64,000 nucleotides of DNA, from contig MU400522.1 in NCBI GenBank assembly GCA_022578965.1, forward strand, positions 484,134 to 548,133. The letters run 5' to 3'. This DNA is from Xylaria sp. FL1777 (taxonomy: Eukaryota > Ascomycota > Sordariomycetes > Xylariales > Xylariaceae). The translations under genes were made by a program, and so were the position numbers. Shown here in pieces: positions 12,816-24,934 of this stretch; positions within the stretch are counted from its first letter, which is position 1; every line of letters starts with the position of its first letter. The notes under the pieces are model-generated. The model searched no databases and was not told where the DNA came from. It saw only the letters and a program-made list of their open reading frames with translations.

Positions 12816-15800
12816 ATGGACGGCCAGCCTGTAGCGGCAGACTCTAAACATCTTTACCCAGCTCAACTTTGGACCCGATCTATCTCTAGTCCAAGTGTTC
12901 CTCGACTCAGTACGTTACAAGTAGCCAATCCTGCCGAGCTCGCCTCTGCTCAGTGCGCCACGCACCTAGATCTGGTCCCGATCTTATTCCCGCAGCAGTC
13001 GTCTCTCTACCAAGCGAAACTCCTTCAGTACAATAAACTTATTGCGCCGGGTCGAGGGGGTGGTCTACAGACGCCTCCCTTGCCTCCTATCCTCTCCTCG
13101 CAACCTGTTCACGCCGGGACGAGGTCTCGGTCTTTGTCCAAAGTGTCGAATAAGGACTCCCGCGCTAGGCAGAGCTCCCAGAATTGCCATGGGAATAGGA
13201 GCACCCAAAACACCATCAAGGCCGACCGCGTGCTTATGACAGGCAAGGTCACCAATTCCAAGATGCACAACAAGAAACCCGACATAACTCATGGTCTTCC
13301 CCCAAAGCCGAAATCGTCGGTAGCTTCTTCGCACTTGCCTCCTCATTCAAGTTCGGTTCCGTCTACCCCCCACCAGCATGCTCGAAAGTTTTCCTTCGAA
13401 TCACGAGATCAGTCGCCCAATGCGACTCAGAGTCACTCCCCTCGCTCCGTATATTCGGAGACAAATAGCGTGCTCCCGTCGCTACGGCCCCTACCACCAC
13501 GAGGCGGTGGCTGTAAATATGAAACTGGACTCAAATTCTCAAGACGGAGAATACCGTACAATATTGGGACCGATCCGTTAGATAAGCTGGACTTGAATAA
13601 TGTGCAGAGCAAGTTGTCTGAAGATGATGAACGCAAACTCACAACAGATATGCGCGAATTGTACGATCGGTTACAACCGACGGAGGCCGTTGAAACAAAA
13701 CGGCATAAGCTTGTCCAGAAATTAGAGAAGCTTCTGAACGATGCTTGGCCTGGCCACGATATCCGCGTACATCTATTTGGGTCGTCGGGAAACCTTTTAT
13801 GCTCAGATGATTCGGACGGTATATTGCCACACTTTCTCAAATCGAGAGCTCTTGAGCGCCGCTAACAGTCTGTAGTGGACATATGCATCGTGACGCCTTG
13901 GAAAGAGCTCGAGGGCATTTGCATGCTCGCAGACTTATTGGCAAAACGTATGCTACCCTTATGACTGTTCTTCTCTGTCATTTTCAGACTACTTACCTAT
14001 GTGATAGATGGAATGGAAAGAGTAGTCTGCGTTGCCTCAGCTAAAGTTCCTATTGTCAAAATATGGGACCCAGAGCTGGAGCTCAGCTGCGACATGAATG
14101 TCAATAACACATTGGCATTGGAGAATACCCGCATGATTAAGACCTACGTCCATATCGACGAACGAGTGCGGCCTCTTGCAATGATCATTAAATACTGGAC
14201 CCGGCGAAGGATACTTAATGATGCTGGTAAGTGTGCAGCCACCTTTGAATATTTCGTAGCTAATAGGAGTCTTTCAGCATTTGGCGGAACTTTGAGCTCA
14301 TACACTTGGATATGTATGATTATTGCATTCTTGCAGCTTCGACAGCCCCCTGTTCTCCCTGCTCTGCACCAACGGCCACACCAGAAGTTGCCTAGGGAAG
14401 ATGGTGAAATCGCAGCATTCGCCGATGACATAGACAAGTTGCGAGGATTTGGAGATAAGAACAAGTCTACTCTGGGAGAACTGTTATTTGAGTTCTTCAG
14501 ATTCTTCGCGCATGAATTCGACTATTCCACCAACGCTCTCTCTGTGAGATTGGGCAAATTGATCACGAAGAACGAAAAGAAATGGCATTTTGCTCTGAAC
14601 AACCAGCTTTGCGTCGAGGAGCCTTTCAATACCAACCGCAACTTAGGAAATACCGCAGATGATACTGCTTTCCGTGGTATACATCTTGAGTTACGTCGTG
14701 CTTTCGATTCTATTGCAAGAGGGAATTTGGATGAATGCTGTGAGCAATTCGTCTATCCTAAGGAAGAAGAGAGGATATTTCAGAAGCCGCCCCCAGTCTC
14801 GCGTCCGGTCCTCTTGAGAAGTGCATCTCAACAGCAACAGTCCCGTCCAAGCCGTGGCGGTTATCGAAATGGGACTCGGTATCAAAATCGGAATAATGGC
14901 AATCATAGCAATAACAACAACAGCCGAAGAGCATCGTCTGGCTTGACGTACGAGAATACTGCGAACCCGATGTATGTTCCGGCAGCCTACGCTATGGCCC
15001 TGGGGGCCCAAGATGCTAGTTCTATGTATATGCAGTCACCAGAACTTGCGGCGCAGATATCGGCGCTACAGCTCCAGGAGAACAACCTAAGATTCCTGCA
15101 GTATACTCAGTCACAAGCCTTTGCCCAACAGCAAGTTTTACAGCATGCTCAAAGGATGCAAGGCACTGTACCACAATCGCAATCTTCTACCGAGCGCTCC
15201 AGGACGAATTCATTTGACACTCCACCATTAAGCGCTCCTCTTCGTCCTGAGATACGCCCAGAAATGTACTACTATCAAATGCCTATGCAACAGGCACAAG
15301 CATTCTATGGCTTTGCCGCCTATCCTTCCACGCCGTCTAACATTGCTAGCGCAGATTATAGACGGTCTTCTCACCGATCCACAACGGCGAGCGAGGCCGG
15401 TCACGGGTCGTTAGGGAGCACGATAAGATCCCACTCTCAACCAGCTTCTAGGCCAATAGCCGTTGCGCCGCCGCAGAATTTCACAATTCCCGGTCAAATG
15501 TCGAATGGATTCACTAGTATTCCTGCTCGCCATGTCAATGGTATTCCCATTCCTAGCTTCATTCCAGATGAGGGTAACGACAACGAACAAGATAGCTCAG
15601 CCGCCGATTCTCCTGACGACGGGAAGAGTAGCAGTTATTACACCAATCCATCTAGCCCTCGAAGAGCAAGTGGCGCGACTAATGGAATGCCCGCTTTCGG
15701 AGATATTGGCCCTCAGTCGGGGAGCCCAGGTCAGCATGATCTTTCGTCTGATGAATTTGCACAATCTGTGCCCGATAATATGTCTACGAGGTCGCGATCG

Positions 15801-16781
15801 CCGTCACCTCCTAGCCGAGAAACAGTTTCTCCGGAAGGCGGTAGCTCTGCATCGCTTACTACAACCTCCTTTTCGTTAAAATACCCGAACCGCGAAACTG
15901 CACCTCTAGTGGTTAATGGGTCTCAGTCAAGGCCTCTAATCAATAGTCCACCGAAACAAGTTTGGTACGGTGAACCCGGTGTAGCTTCTGACTTACCCGG
16001 ATATGAAAATTCGCTTCACATCCACCAGGGTTCTGCTTCCATTACTTCGCAGCCCGGTTCTGTATCGGACCAATCTACCACCCCACGAAAGACTAGTTCA
16101 CCAGTATCTGACCGACCGATGGTCGTCAATGGGTCTAGACCTCCGTCCGGCTTGGTGACTCCACCCCATCCCGGGCCTTATTTCACAAATGATGCAGTGG
16201 CTTTGAGTCCTGAGGGCGCTCTTCATGTCGCCACCTGGCCGATAGGGACGTTCCCCATCGGTCACATGGTTCCTCCTGGAAGGTTACCGCCCACCCTGCA
16301 GCGATTTCCACGACCGGTACCCAGTCCTCTTATTGCCCAGTTGGATCTAGCCACGGAGACCAGCCTACAGGCAAATGATTTGCATCATTTATCGCCCGTC
16401 TACGAGACAAAGAGCCCCCCTGCTCATTTTACTAGAAAGTTAGAGCTACCTTTGAGCGAAAGCTCCGGCCGTGCGATACAACCAAATCAAAGACGACATG
16501 AGGTTCTATCAGAACTTAGCAGACTTCAACCCGCATCTTTAGCCGAATCCCCAACGCGTGAGGCTGAGGGATTTTCGCATTCAAACCCTAGAATTAATGG
16601 GTTGATGAGGGAAAACGGACACGTACGAAGCGCAAAGAGTGAAAGCGATAATGCTGGAGTGAATAGTGCATGGCAGAAGCCTCGAGGAAGGAAAAGGGTA
16701 AACGACCCGAAAGGGCGAGGTGAAGTTCTATCTCAAAGCGAACAACCACCAAAGAACGATGCGGACAGAAAAGGTGGTTAA
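12816..16781 (+). CDS. Cid1-type nucleotidyltransferase (non-canonical poly(A)/U polymerase), 1265 aa
   Basis: Exons are 12816-13818, 13876-13947, 14008-14226 and 14278-16781, all joined in phase 1. The last intron has no stop, so translation without splicing would insert junk. The N-terminal 270 residues are Ser/Pro-rich. The nucleotidyltransferase core has HLFGSSGN with Gly322-Ser323, then Asp334 and Asp336 (SDVDICIV), and a third acidic residue Asp387 (LSCDMNVNNTLALEN), giving the complete catalytic triad. The PAP/25A-associated domain follows (STLGELLFEFFRFF and a conserved NTADDTAFRGIHLELRRAF). The remaining roughly 700 residues are disordered and rich in Gln, Ser and Pro. Known relatives add A or U tails to RNA 3' ends in cytoplasm or nucleus; which base this one adds cannot be read from sequence. 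Confidence 0.92.
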
Positions 16782-18189
16782 TTGATCCGCGTACCGTCCA
16801 TGCGCCCTTTGATCTTCGGCGATCTGTGTCCATCTCTTGGATATGGTCGCCGATGGGGAGCGTTGGTATGTGCTTGGTACACTGCCCATTATGTGTTCAG
16901 ATGATGGATGTACATCGGACATGATCCAAACCTGGTTGTTTGGTGACCTTGCACGCTCATCATCTCCCCAGGCAGAAAACTCAATCAAGTAAACCAACGT
17001 TCTTAGCATTCAAGTGGAGAAGATCCCAGATCCTTTGCCGACGAGGTATTACGTCCTAACACGCCCTCTCCCTCTCCCGAGATTTACGGCACTCGAGACA
17101 TACAAACACACAGGCGACTAAACTGCTGCCGAAAAGGGGTCTTGGTATGGTCAATAAAAGCCCAAGGCAAACGAACAAATTGTCGAGAAGTACTGCTTGG
17201 GTTTATTGCCCCGGTTGACTAGCTTGGCCAGCACTGTTTCAAATTTGAGCCCGTGAGCATGAGATATATAGTTTTTAGACAGAAGTCCCGTGTCGGGAGC
17301 TATTTTATAGTGTTGTACAGGCCTGGTTGGACGAGCATCGGGGGAAAATAACTACTAAGTGCTTACGGGTTATATACTATATACCATTGTATGTTTGCGG
17401 GTATGTTAACATTTCGAAAGGATCAAGGCATTTTCATGGATAGGGAAAATCAGCCCAGTGATATCGGCGCTATGGATTTACAGACCCTCAAAGGTTTCAG
17501 ACAATTCGGTTGGCGCAAGGTTCATGGTGGCGAACATAGACGCTCAATAGACACATGACAATGCATAGGAACGAAAAGAAATAAAGACAAAAATGGATTA
17601 AGCTCTTGCATCCCAGTATCCTAGCAGTGATGAGAGAGTCCAGGAAGAACACGACAGTGATCCCCGCTCCCTCGGAGCTGAGGTTTCGATCACAGGAGAA
17701 TGAGACGCCACATTACACTGCCGCCAGCTTGGAGAAATGAGATATCACAAACACCTAGCCAAGACGAACCCCGCCACCATCTCAGCTACAAGTCGGGATT
17801 CGCCCGAGCAGTTACCTAAAAGGGGCCATGTCACGAGGCGTTCTAAAGCCACACACAGTACTACAGCTAGAGTCAAGGTCGCACACCGGGATGGTAAGGC
17901 AGCCTTCTGCCTCGAAATTAGCTGGGATGTCATCAAGACAGCCATGGCTTACCTCCCTACCAGATTCAGGATTCAACACTCGCATCAGGCTCGTCAGTCG
18001 GTACGTACTCAATATCAAGGCAGTAAGGCAGCAGGCGACGTGATACTAAGTATCAATTGTAATCGTGAGGCATGTATTGTGGTGGCACACGATCCCCACG
18101 CTGTCCCAGGCAAGCTACCATGATCAGCAGCGACAAATGCGTTTTGGTTCAAAACACACCACCACACCTGCATAGGAGATTTAGCTATC
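16782..18189. other. Intergenic: 3' region and promoter, no gene seen
   Basis: This holds the 3' end of the polymerase gene and the upstream region of the BTB/F-box gene. A 128-codon frame at 17737-18123 resembles no family and ends 66 bp before the next ATG. I treat it as leader sequence. Confidence 0.45.
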
Positions 18190-20871
18190 ATGCCATCTTC
18201 GCCTCACCAATCTGGAAATGATAGCGGGTTGGGACCAAGCAGAAGGAACCGCCGTAGTACATCCGATATATCCTCCGTGGCCAAAGAAGGGAGGAAATGG
18301 TCTTTTGCGACCGCTTTCACCGTAAGTACAAGTGGACCGAGGTTGTTAGGACCGCATGCTGTCTTAAATAAGCCTGATATTAACATATGTATTATCATAG
18401 AATAGTAAAAAGCAATCGAACTTAGACGCAAATACCTTCCCCGGCAGCTCGCCTGCGTTCGTCGACCCCGTCGTAGCCAATAATCTCCGGCAGTTGCACA
18501 AATACACGTCAAAGATTAAGAGCGCTGCGAAGAACATCAACCACGTTGACTCAGCCTGGGACGACTATGTCAAGCATAGAGAAAGATGTCTCGAATGCTG
18601 CAAGTCGCTGATAACCCCACCGCAACCAAGGAGAGAGTCGTCGGTGGCCAGCCCTACTACTCTCACGCCGCCCAAGTCAGAATACCAGAGAGACCTATCT
18701 TTCGACACTCTGAACTTAGTTGCTATTGAGACAGGTTCCTCGTCGCAGAGCTCTGGTAGTCGAGCCGATTCATCTCTACGTCTTAGTCCCAATAGTGATC
18801 AATGCCAGAAGGCCGCTCGTGAGTGGCAGAGTACCGTTGAGCTCCTGGCCAACACACTACGGACGTCTTTGCAGGAAACATATAATGCGTACGACAAGGA
18901 TGCGACCCCCGAAGGCTTTGAGAGGTTGTGTACGGACAAAGCTGCCCGTCACAATACTATCTACCACATGCGCAATGCGAGCATATCCAAAATGATGTCT
19001 GCAGATCTCGACTTCTTCCCCAGGTACGACGTTCGTTTCCGAAACTACGATGAGATCAAGAAGGACTTGGTGAAAGTGCAATCACTTCTCGGTACCTCAG
19101 GCATACCACAGAGCAGAACGATCATCGAGCGTCGTATATCCCCAACAGGTGATGTTATGCTGGAGTTTGCTAACCTCGAGAGCGAGGATCACCCTGTCTT
19201 TCGGTTTCGCGTAGCGTCACATTGTCTAAGAGAAACGTCGTCGCCTATCTTCGGTCATATGTTCAACGCGCACTTCCGCGCCGAGCTGGACGACGATATT
19301 CGACGCAGCCTACCGTTGCCTCCGTCAAGCCATGTCTGTGCCGACGGCAACGAAGTCATGTTATACCGCATGCCGCAGACCGAACTCAACACTCAACGCT
19401 CTCTCGAGATATTGCTGCACGCAGCTCACAACCACACCGACAGGGTACCGAGGGAAGTCCCGTTCAGCCAGTTCGTCGCCATCGCGGAAGCGTGTCTGCG
19501 GTACCGATGCACGTCGCCGCTGGAACTAGCCGTCGAACACCTGTGGTTGCCGTACTGGCGGGATAACGCGACCGATGATATGCTCGGGGAAGTCCTGCTC
19601 ATCTCCTACGTCTTCGGGCTCCCCGAGAACTTCACCCGCTTATCTCGAATCGCTATCCTGGGCATGACGGGTCCCTGCCCTTCCTGGCCACAAAGAGTCG
19701 ATGAAAAGATCGCGGCAGTCCGTCGTGCAAAGGTACCGTCCACCATCTATCTGCTCACTATAATTGCGAAAAAAGGTCCCCGCAAGCTGACTTCGAAGGT
19801 ATACAGATGGAACAAGTCTACGAGCAATGCAGGATAACCTTGAACGAATATCTCTGCCCCACGCCACCCACGAACCCAACGTCCAGCACCGATGGCGGTA
19901 GTAGCCATGCGAGTAAGCCGAGCGCGCTGCGCTGTCCCAGGGGAGACCGCACATGCGACGCGCAGAACCTCGGCTGGTACATGAAGACGCTCGCAGAGCT
20001 GGGCTTGCTCCCCGCGGTGCTGCAGTCGCCGGCCTTCTCCCACCACATCCAGGCGCCGCCGCCACAGGGTCTGCTAGAGACGGTCGACGCGCTCTGCCTC
20101 GTCACGAGCCCGCCGCAATGCCACGGCGGCGGCGGCGGCGGCGGCGGCGGGGTCTGCGACTTCGCGCCGGCCTTCCGGGCCGCTGTCAAGGACATCTATG
20201 AGAGCGTCGAGGGGCTCACGCTGCACGACGTCTCGGGCAAGCGCGGCTGGGCGCTATCCAAGAACCGGAGCCCGCGACACAGCGGCGCGCAGAACCAGAA
20301 TCAGAACCAGAACCAGAACAGCGCGGCCCATGGCGGCGGTGTGGGCGAGCTGTTGTTCAAGATCGCCGAACAGAGGTATGCGCCTGGAGACGGAAATCGC
20401 CGCCTCCTTTCCCGCGGCTCTGCTGCGTTCCGTGGGGATGGCGGTAATGGGGGTAATGGGGACAGGAGTGGTGACGATGACGTTTGCTTCTTCAAGATCC
20501 TGAGCCTGTTGGAGAATCCCCGCGACCTGTGCGCCGCGGCCATGGTCAACAAGCGCTTCTACCGGAGCTACCTGCGCAACAAGACGAGGCTGTGGGAGGG
20601 GATTCGCGGCGGGATCGGGGCGGGGATGACGCCGGGGGAGAACATTTTCGAAGCGGAGGGGACTCCATACAGAGGTGTGGTCGATGCCAATAGCGGCGTC
20701 GTGCTGGACGATCATGTCCGCTCGCGGGAGAAGTTCAGACATGGGCAGCTCTTGGTCGTCGAGGGCAAGAGTTTGCTCGAGACCGACGTGAATAAATACC
20801 CCGGGGATATCCGCGGACGGTTTGTTGGGCTCAGGATCGCGGAAAACAGGGGATCTCACTCGATGCGATAA
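18190..20871 (+). CDS. BTB/POZ-like plus F-box-like protein, 842 aa, three exons
   Basis: Exons are 18190-18321, 18401-19732 and 19807-20871; both introns (79 and 74 nt) fall in phase 0, the second with a GCTGAC branch site. Residues 295-465 resemble fungal BTB/POZ domains (DVMLEF, then FRVASHCLRETSSPIFGHMF, ending LPENFTRLSRIAILGM). Residues near 715-760 look like an F-box (FFKILSLLENPRDLCAAAMVNKRFY). Between them lie a run of nine Gly and five Gln-Asn repeats encoded by short tandem DNA. BTB domains bind cullin-3 and F-boxes bind Skp1 in known ligase adaptors, so a ubiquitin-ligase adaptor role is plausible inference. The F-box assignment is weaker than the BTB. A two-gene alternative is disfavoured because the phase-0 junction reads through cleanly. 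Confidence 0.8.
20125..20151 (+). repeat. GGC trinucleotide repeat coding for poly-Gly
   Basis: Nine consecutive Gly codons, eight of them GGC, lie inside exon 3 of the BTB/F-box gene. The repeat is prone to slippage, so its length may vary between isolates. Confidence 0.9.
20290..20319 (+). repeat. CAGAAC hexanucleotide repeat coding for Gln-Asn
   Basis: Five hexamer units (one with AAT for AAC) encode alternating Gln and Asn inside exon 3 of the BTB/F-box gene. The frame is kept whatever the unit number. Confidence 0.9.
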
Positions 20872-23859
20872 AAGAATGGTTTGGCGTTTAAAAGACGGGG
20901 GGCCTAGGATTTCGACGGGTACTTGGGTTCTAAACTATTTCGGTCATGGGATTTCATGGGGGCTTGATTTATATAGCATCTTCCCTCCTAAGCTGCGGTT
21001 TCGGATCATCCGTATCTGGTCGTTCTGAGGGCGTGGGTTAGAGTGGTCTGTTTGGTTTGGTACATATACCCGTTTTCTAATTGGGGATTTCAGGTTCGTT
21101 TTCGTCTTCATGTTCATCTTCACAATCCTTACTGTTGTTATTACTAGGTACTCTAGGTTCAAGGCATTACTCGGGGGTTCACTTTTCTGCGAGCATGTTG
21201 AAAAGCTGAATCGCAGTGGGAGAGTTTTCTGTACTTTACACAAAGGCGTCAACCCAGTATTATAGTGAAACTCTCTTCCTCGGATGTAAGAGTTTGCGTC
21301 TGCTCTCCGCGGTACTACTTCGAGTCTACCATTGAAGGAGGATTCGTACGACGACCACGGCCCTTGCGCCGACGTGAGTCTCGGGGCTTATCCCCTCAGC
21401 GTCGGGATTGGTGAGACGTACTATGAGTTCCCAAGTACCATTGGGAATCGGGGAACAGCCTAGCTGCCTGGCCCTATCCTTAACGACGTGATCTGGAGTG
21501 ATGGGCTGAAGAAATTTGATATGATAGATAAATTGTTGTACTTGAAAGTGCATTCGAGATCATACTAGATGGGTGCGATTGTAGCGGCCATCTGGTACAA
21601 ACTTCAGCATCTGGTGCCCGGGGAAGTTGTTTGTTTGCCATAGCTTATCAACTTGCTTCAAGGTTGAATTGTCCCCTTAGCAGCTGCTGGACGAAGTCTA
21701 GCTGATTTTTGATAGTTGGCGTGATTTTGAGTCATGATAATAGGCTGCGGGCTATAAGTTGAGTTTTGAAATGTGAGGATGAAGGGCATTGAATACATGC
21801 ATATGTTCACCTTTGTAGCGAGATCCTGGCATTAAGTGCATCCATAAGACATCAATCTCCCAAAAGATGGCTTATTATCCATCTCTCGTCCCTTGATGAC
21901 ATGGTTGTTTTATTATATATACCTACAGTGAAGTGGTGAGTGCGAATTGCAGGATATGTGCTAATGGTCAATAGGAAGATTAGAGTTAAGTGAGCATGGT
22001 TACAAACGACTATACATCCATCTGAGTAAAGCCAGTGTCTTTAAACATGTGCAGTTGCTTCAGACCTTAATAAATGTATTAGCGCCGATGCCTAACTATT
22101 TAATTAGGATTGTTGTAAACTCCCATTGATCTTCATTTAGATTCACAGGTCGCTTCATAGACAACTTGAGTTTTAGGCTTATACATATTACATAAGAGAG
22201 TAGGTTGAGCGTCTTGCTACAATCTGGATACTCCGACCACTCCAATGGAACCCATTATTCAATTGTATAAATCTTGATATTATTATCATATACGTATGGT
22301 ACTAAATGTTTTGCTAAAATAACCTTGAATTGGAAGCATGAAGTTTCACCCATTGAACTGGCTTTGCTATGTTACCCGTGCTTTCGATCCTTTGCAGGCC
22401 TTGGCAATGCTTCATGTGTCCGCTGTGACACATTAACCAAGGCTTCAGCGAACGGGAAAACTGGTTAAAGGTTAAAATACCCCCTTGATGACAATGGAAA
22501 CGCCGCGATCCAATGCACAAGGTCTGACTTGGCAGTGGTAGGGTACGGTTAGTCCTACAACCGGTGCCAAGGTCCATCAGACCATTGTTACTAGTTGATT
22601 CAAACCTAGCCTCGGCGGTGATATATGATTTTAACATATCGAATACACTCTATCAAGATTGCGAAGGCCATCGAACAGGGCCAGTGACCTAGAGGAGACA
22701 GTGAAGATGCTTTGGCTAGAGTAGCTGAGCTTGACAACCAGAGTTTACAATATTCTTGATATGTCGCAAGAAATTGATACACCCGATTTCAAAGTCAGAG
22801 AACGTTAATTTGCATCCTTAATCTCATATCGGGATAATGATGACCAGATAGAGCCGGCTCATCATGACATGCGCCTCGATATTTTCATGGGCACATTCCC
22901 TTGAAGAGTAGATTCTTAGAGTGCAGTACCTACTAAGTCTAGATTGAAATATAAGAGATAGCATATAAACCATATATTGCGACTAATAATATGTAACAAG
23001 ATAGCTTGTAAAGCACGCGGTCACAAATTCCTGACATTACTTACACATCTGGGGTGATTGTGGTAGGCGACGTGGCTCTCCCTGAAGGGGCTCGGCTAGT
23101 ACCACTTGGGGGACACAATTGGCAGCTTGGCCGTTACGAAATCTAACGGCCCCTCTTATTTCTTACCAATTGGTACTAAAACGAGAGAATCGAACGATAT
23201 TGCAACTTGTTTGTTATTATGCCCCTCGTATTAGTACATGGGCCACTGAGTAGTGATTATCTTTGGAGAGTCGAATCTCGGTGGCTTATCCAGCGCAGAT
23301 GACTACCTAGCCTCTATGACCTGAGTCAATCACCTCTGGATTTAACAACACCTTTGCCTGACGAACATCCAACAGTCCAGACTGTCCAGTCCACGTGCAA
23401 ACGATGTAGCTATTTAAGGCGGCGGGAAGGGAGCCAAGACACCTGTGCCATTAAAGCTGCGCATAGCGCCTCTCTTGGCCGTTAGGAATGTTCGTCCCTT
23501 GTGGCAGCCAAGGAGCTTCAGAGTTCGTGCGAGGAAAACGCCAAGAAGTTGTCAGGATGTGGTAACACCCGGCCGAAGTTGGGCGTCTATCCTTATTTCT
23601 GTCTCCTACGGTACGAATGACATATTCGCCATATAATACTACGGGTTCCAGTGCACATGTGTAGCCGCTGCTTGTCGTTCACTTTATTTTTTGTTATGCT
23701 TTCCCTTCGTATCTATACATAATATTTACATTGATTGTAGCCACTAGGCATTCATAGAGCTATCCCACTTTCAGACAGACAGGATATATTCTTTCGTATA
23801 CATCGATCCTCTGTATCGTTGACCTTACCACAGTTTTGTCATTTTCACCTTTTTTTGCA
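20872..23859. other. Intergenic, about 3 kb, no gene recognised
   Basis: The base composition is moderately AT-rich and open frames are below 110 codons. A minus-strand frame at 21553-21326 is slightly protein-like but has no start context or partner exons that I could join. The last 200 bp should contain the promoter of the carbonic anhydrase gene; a pyrimidine stretch TTTTCACCTTTTTTTGC directly precedes its ATG. Confidence 0.45.
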
Positions 23860-24934
23860 ATGGCTACATTACCGAAAACACTTTTACTCCTTGTCACGGC
23901 CATAACGCCGGTGTTCGGATTCTGCGGTTCACGTACACATCTAGACCGACGAGAAGCGGGAGAAGAAACAGTGCCCCTCGCCACATTTGGTTACATTGGC
24001 ACAGGAGGCCCCTTGTTGTGGCATCATCTCAGTCCCGACAACGCTATATGTGCAACCGGTTCAAATCAGTCACCCATCAACATGGTAACAGGATCCTTCA
24101 CGCTTGTACCGGGCAGCGACCTTACTGTTTCTCTTCCCGACACCATCCCCGAAGGCACGAGTTTCGAAAATCTTGGGAGTACAATAGAGGTGGTCATGGA
24201 AGGACTCGGGGGCACGCTCGAACTCAACGGCGTGAGCTTCGAGCTCCTGCAGTTCCACTTTCACCACCCAAGTGAGCACGTAGATGACGGTGTCAGCCTG
24301 CCTAGTACGTCATCTCGATAACCCATTCCTATCTTCCCTTCGAACTGACCCGTAATTCAAGTGGAAATGCATATGGTTTTCTCGCACGAAACACAGCTAG
24401 CTGTGATCGGGATATACATCGATCTCGTCGACTCGGCATCCTTGAACTCCACCAGGCTTCTCCTACCGCGAAGTACCTCGTCTACTATGCTCGAGACTAT
24501 ATTCTCCTCTATCGACCACATTGCCACCCCGGGCACTGTCACTACGACACCAGCTTTCAGCATGACCGAACTAAATGATATGCTGGCAAACACAGATTTC
24601 CAACGCTATACGGGTTCTTTAACCACACCACCTTGTTCGGAAGGAGTTGAGGTGAGTTTTTCTTCGTCAATTTTGCGCTGTAGCTCCTGGAGAACAGTAA
24701 TGTTGTTTTCTCGGTAGTATCTCAGGACAAACTTCCCCTGTCTCTGAAATACAAACGACACTTGTGAGGGCAATATACTAACTCGTAGTATTATAGTGGT
24801 CGGTCCCTACTCAGAAGTTACTACTTTCCCGCCAGACATTTGCAAAAGTGAGAGATGTAGTCGGGTTCAACTCTCGCTACCCACAAAACGCCCCAGGGAT
24901 GACCAATCTTCTAGCTATGTCAAAACTATCTTGA
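23860..24934 (+). CDS. Secreted alpha-type carbonic anhydrase, 290 aa
   Basis: Exons are 23860-24304, 24362-24651 and 24797-24934. Splicing restores SLPMEMHMVF and CSEGVEWSVPTQ, both standard in the family. The enzyme interconverts CO2 and bicarbonate with a zinc-bound hydroxide. Zinc ligands are visible as His133 and His135 (LQFHFHHPSEH) and His152 (EMHMVF); the catalytic Thr is Thr236 (SLTTPPCSEG). A cleavable signal peptide is likely (hydrophobic residues 7-20, ending VFGFC), so the enzyme should be secreted or cell-wall located. A Cys in the DNAICATG segment and Cys240 could form the usual disulfide. The 145-nt second intron is long for this genome but has a standard GTGAGT donor and an ACTAAC branch site. 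Confidence 0.93.

Noticed and set aside
17737..18123. 128-codon + frame before the BTB/F-box gene
   Set aside because: No family resemblance and no good splice link to the next exon; more likely leader sequence.
20254..20859. 201-codon minus-strand frame opposite the BTB/F-box gene
   Set aside because: It is antisense to a GC-rich exon, is Pro/Arg-rich and resembles no family; a shadow of the coding strand.
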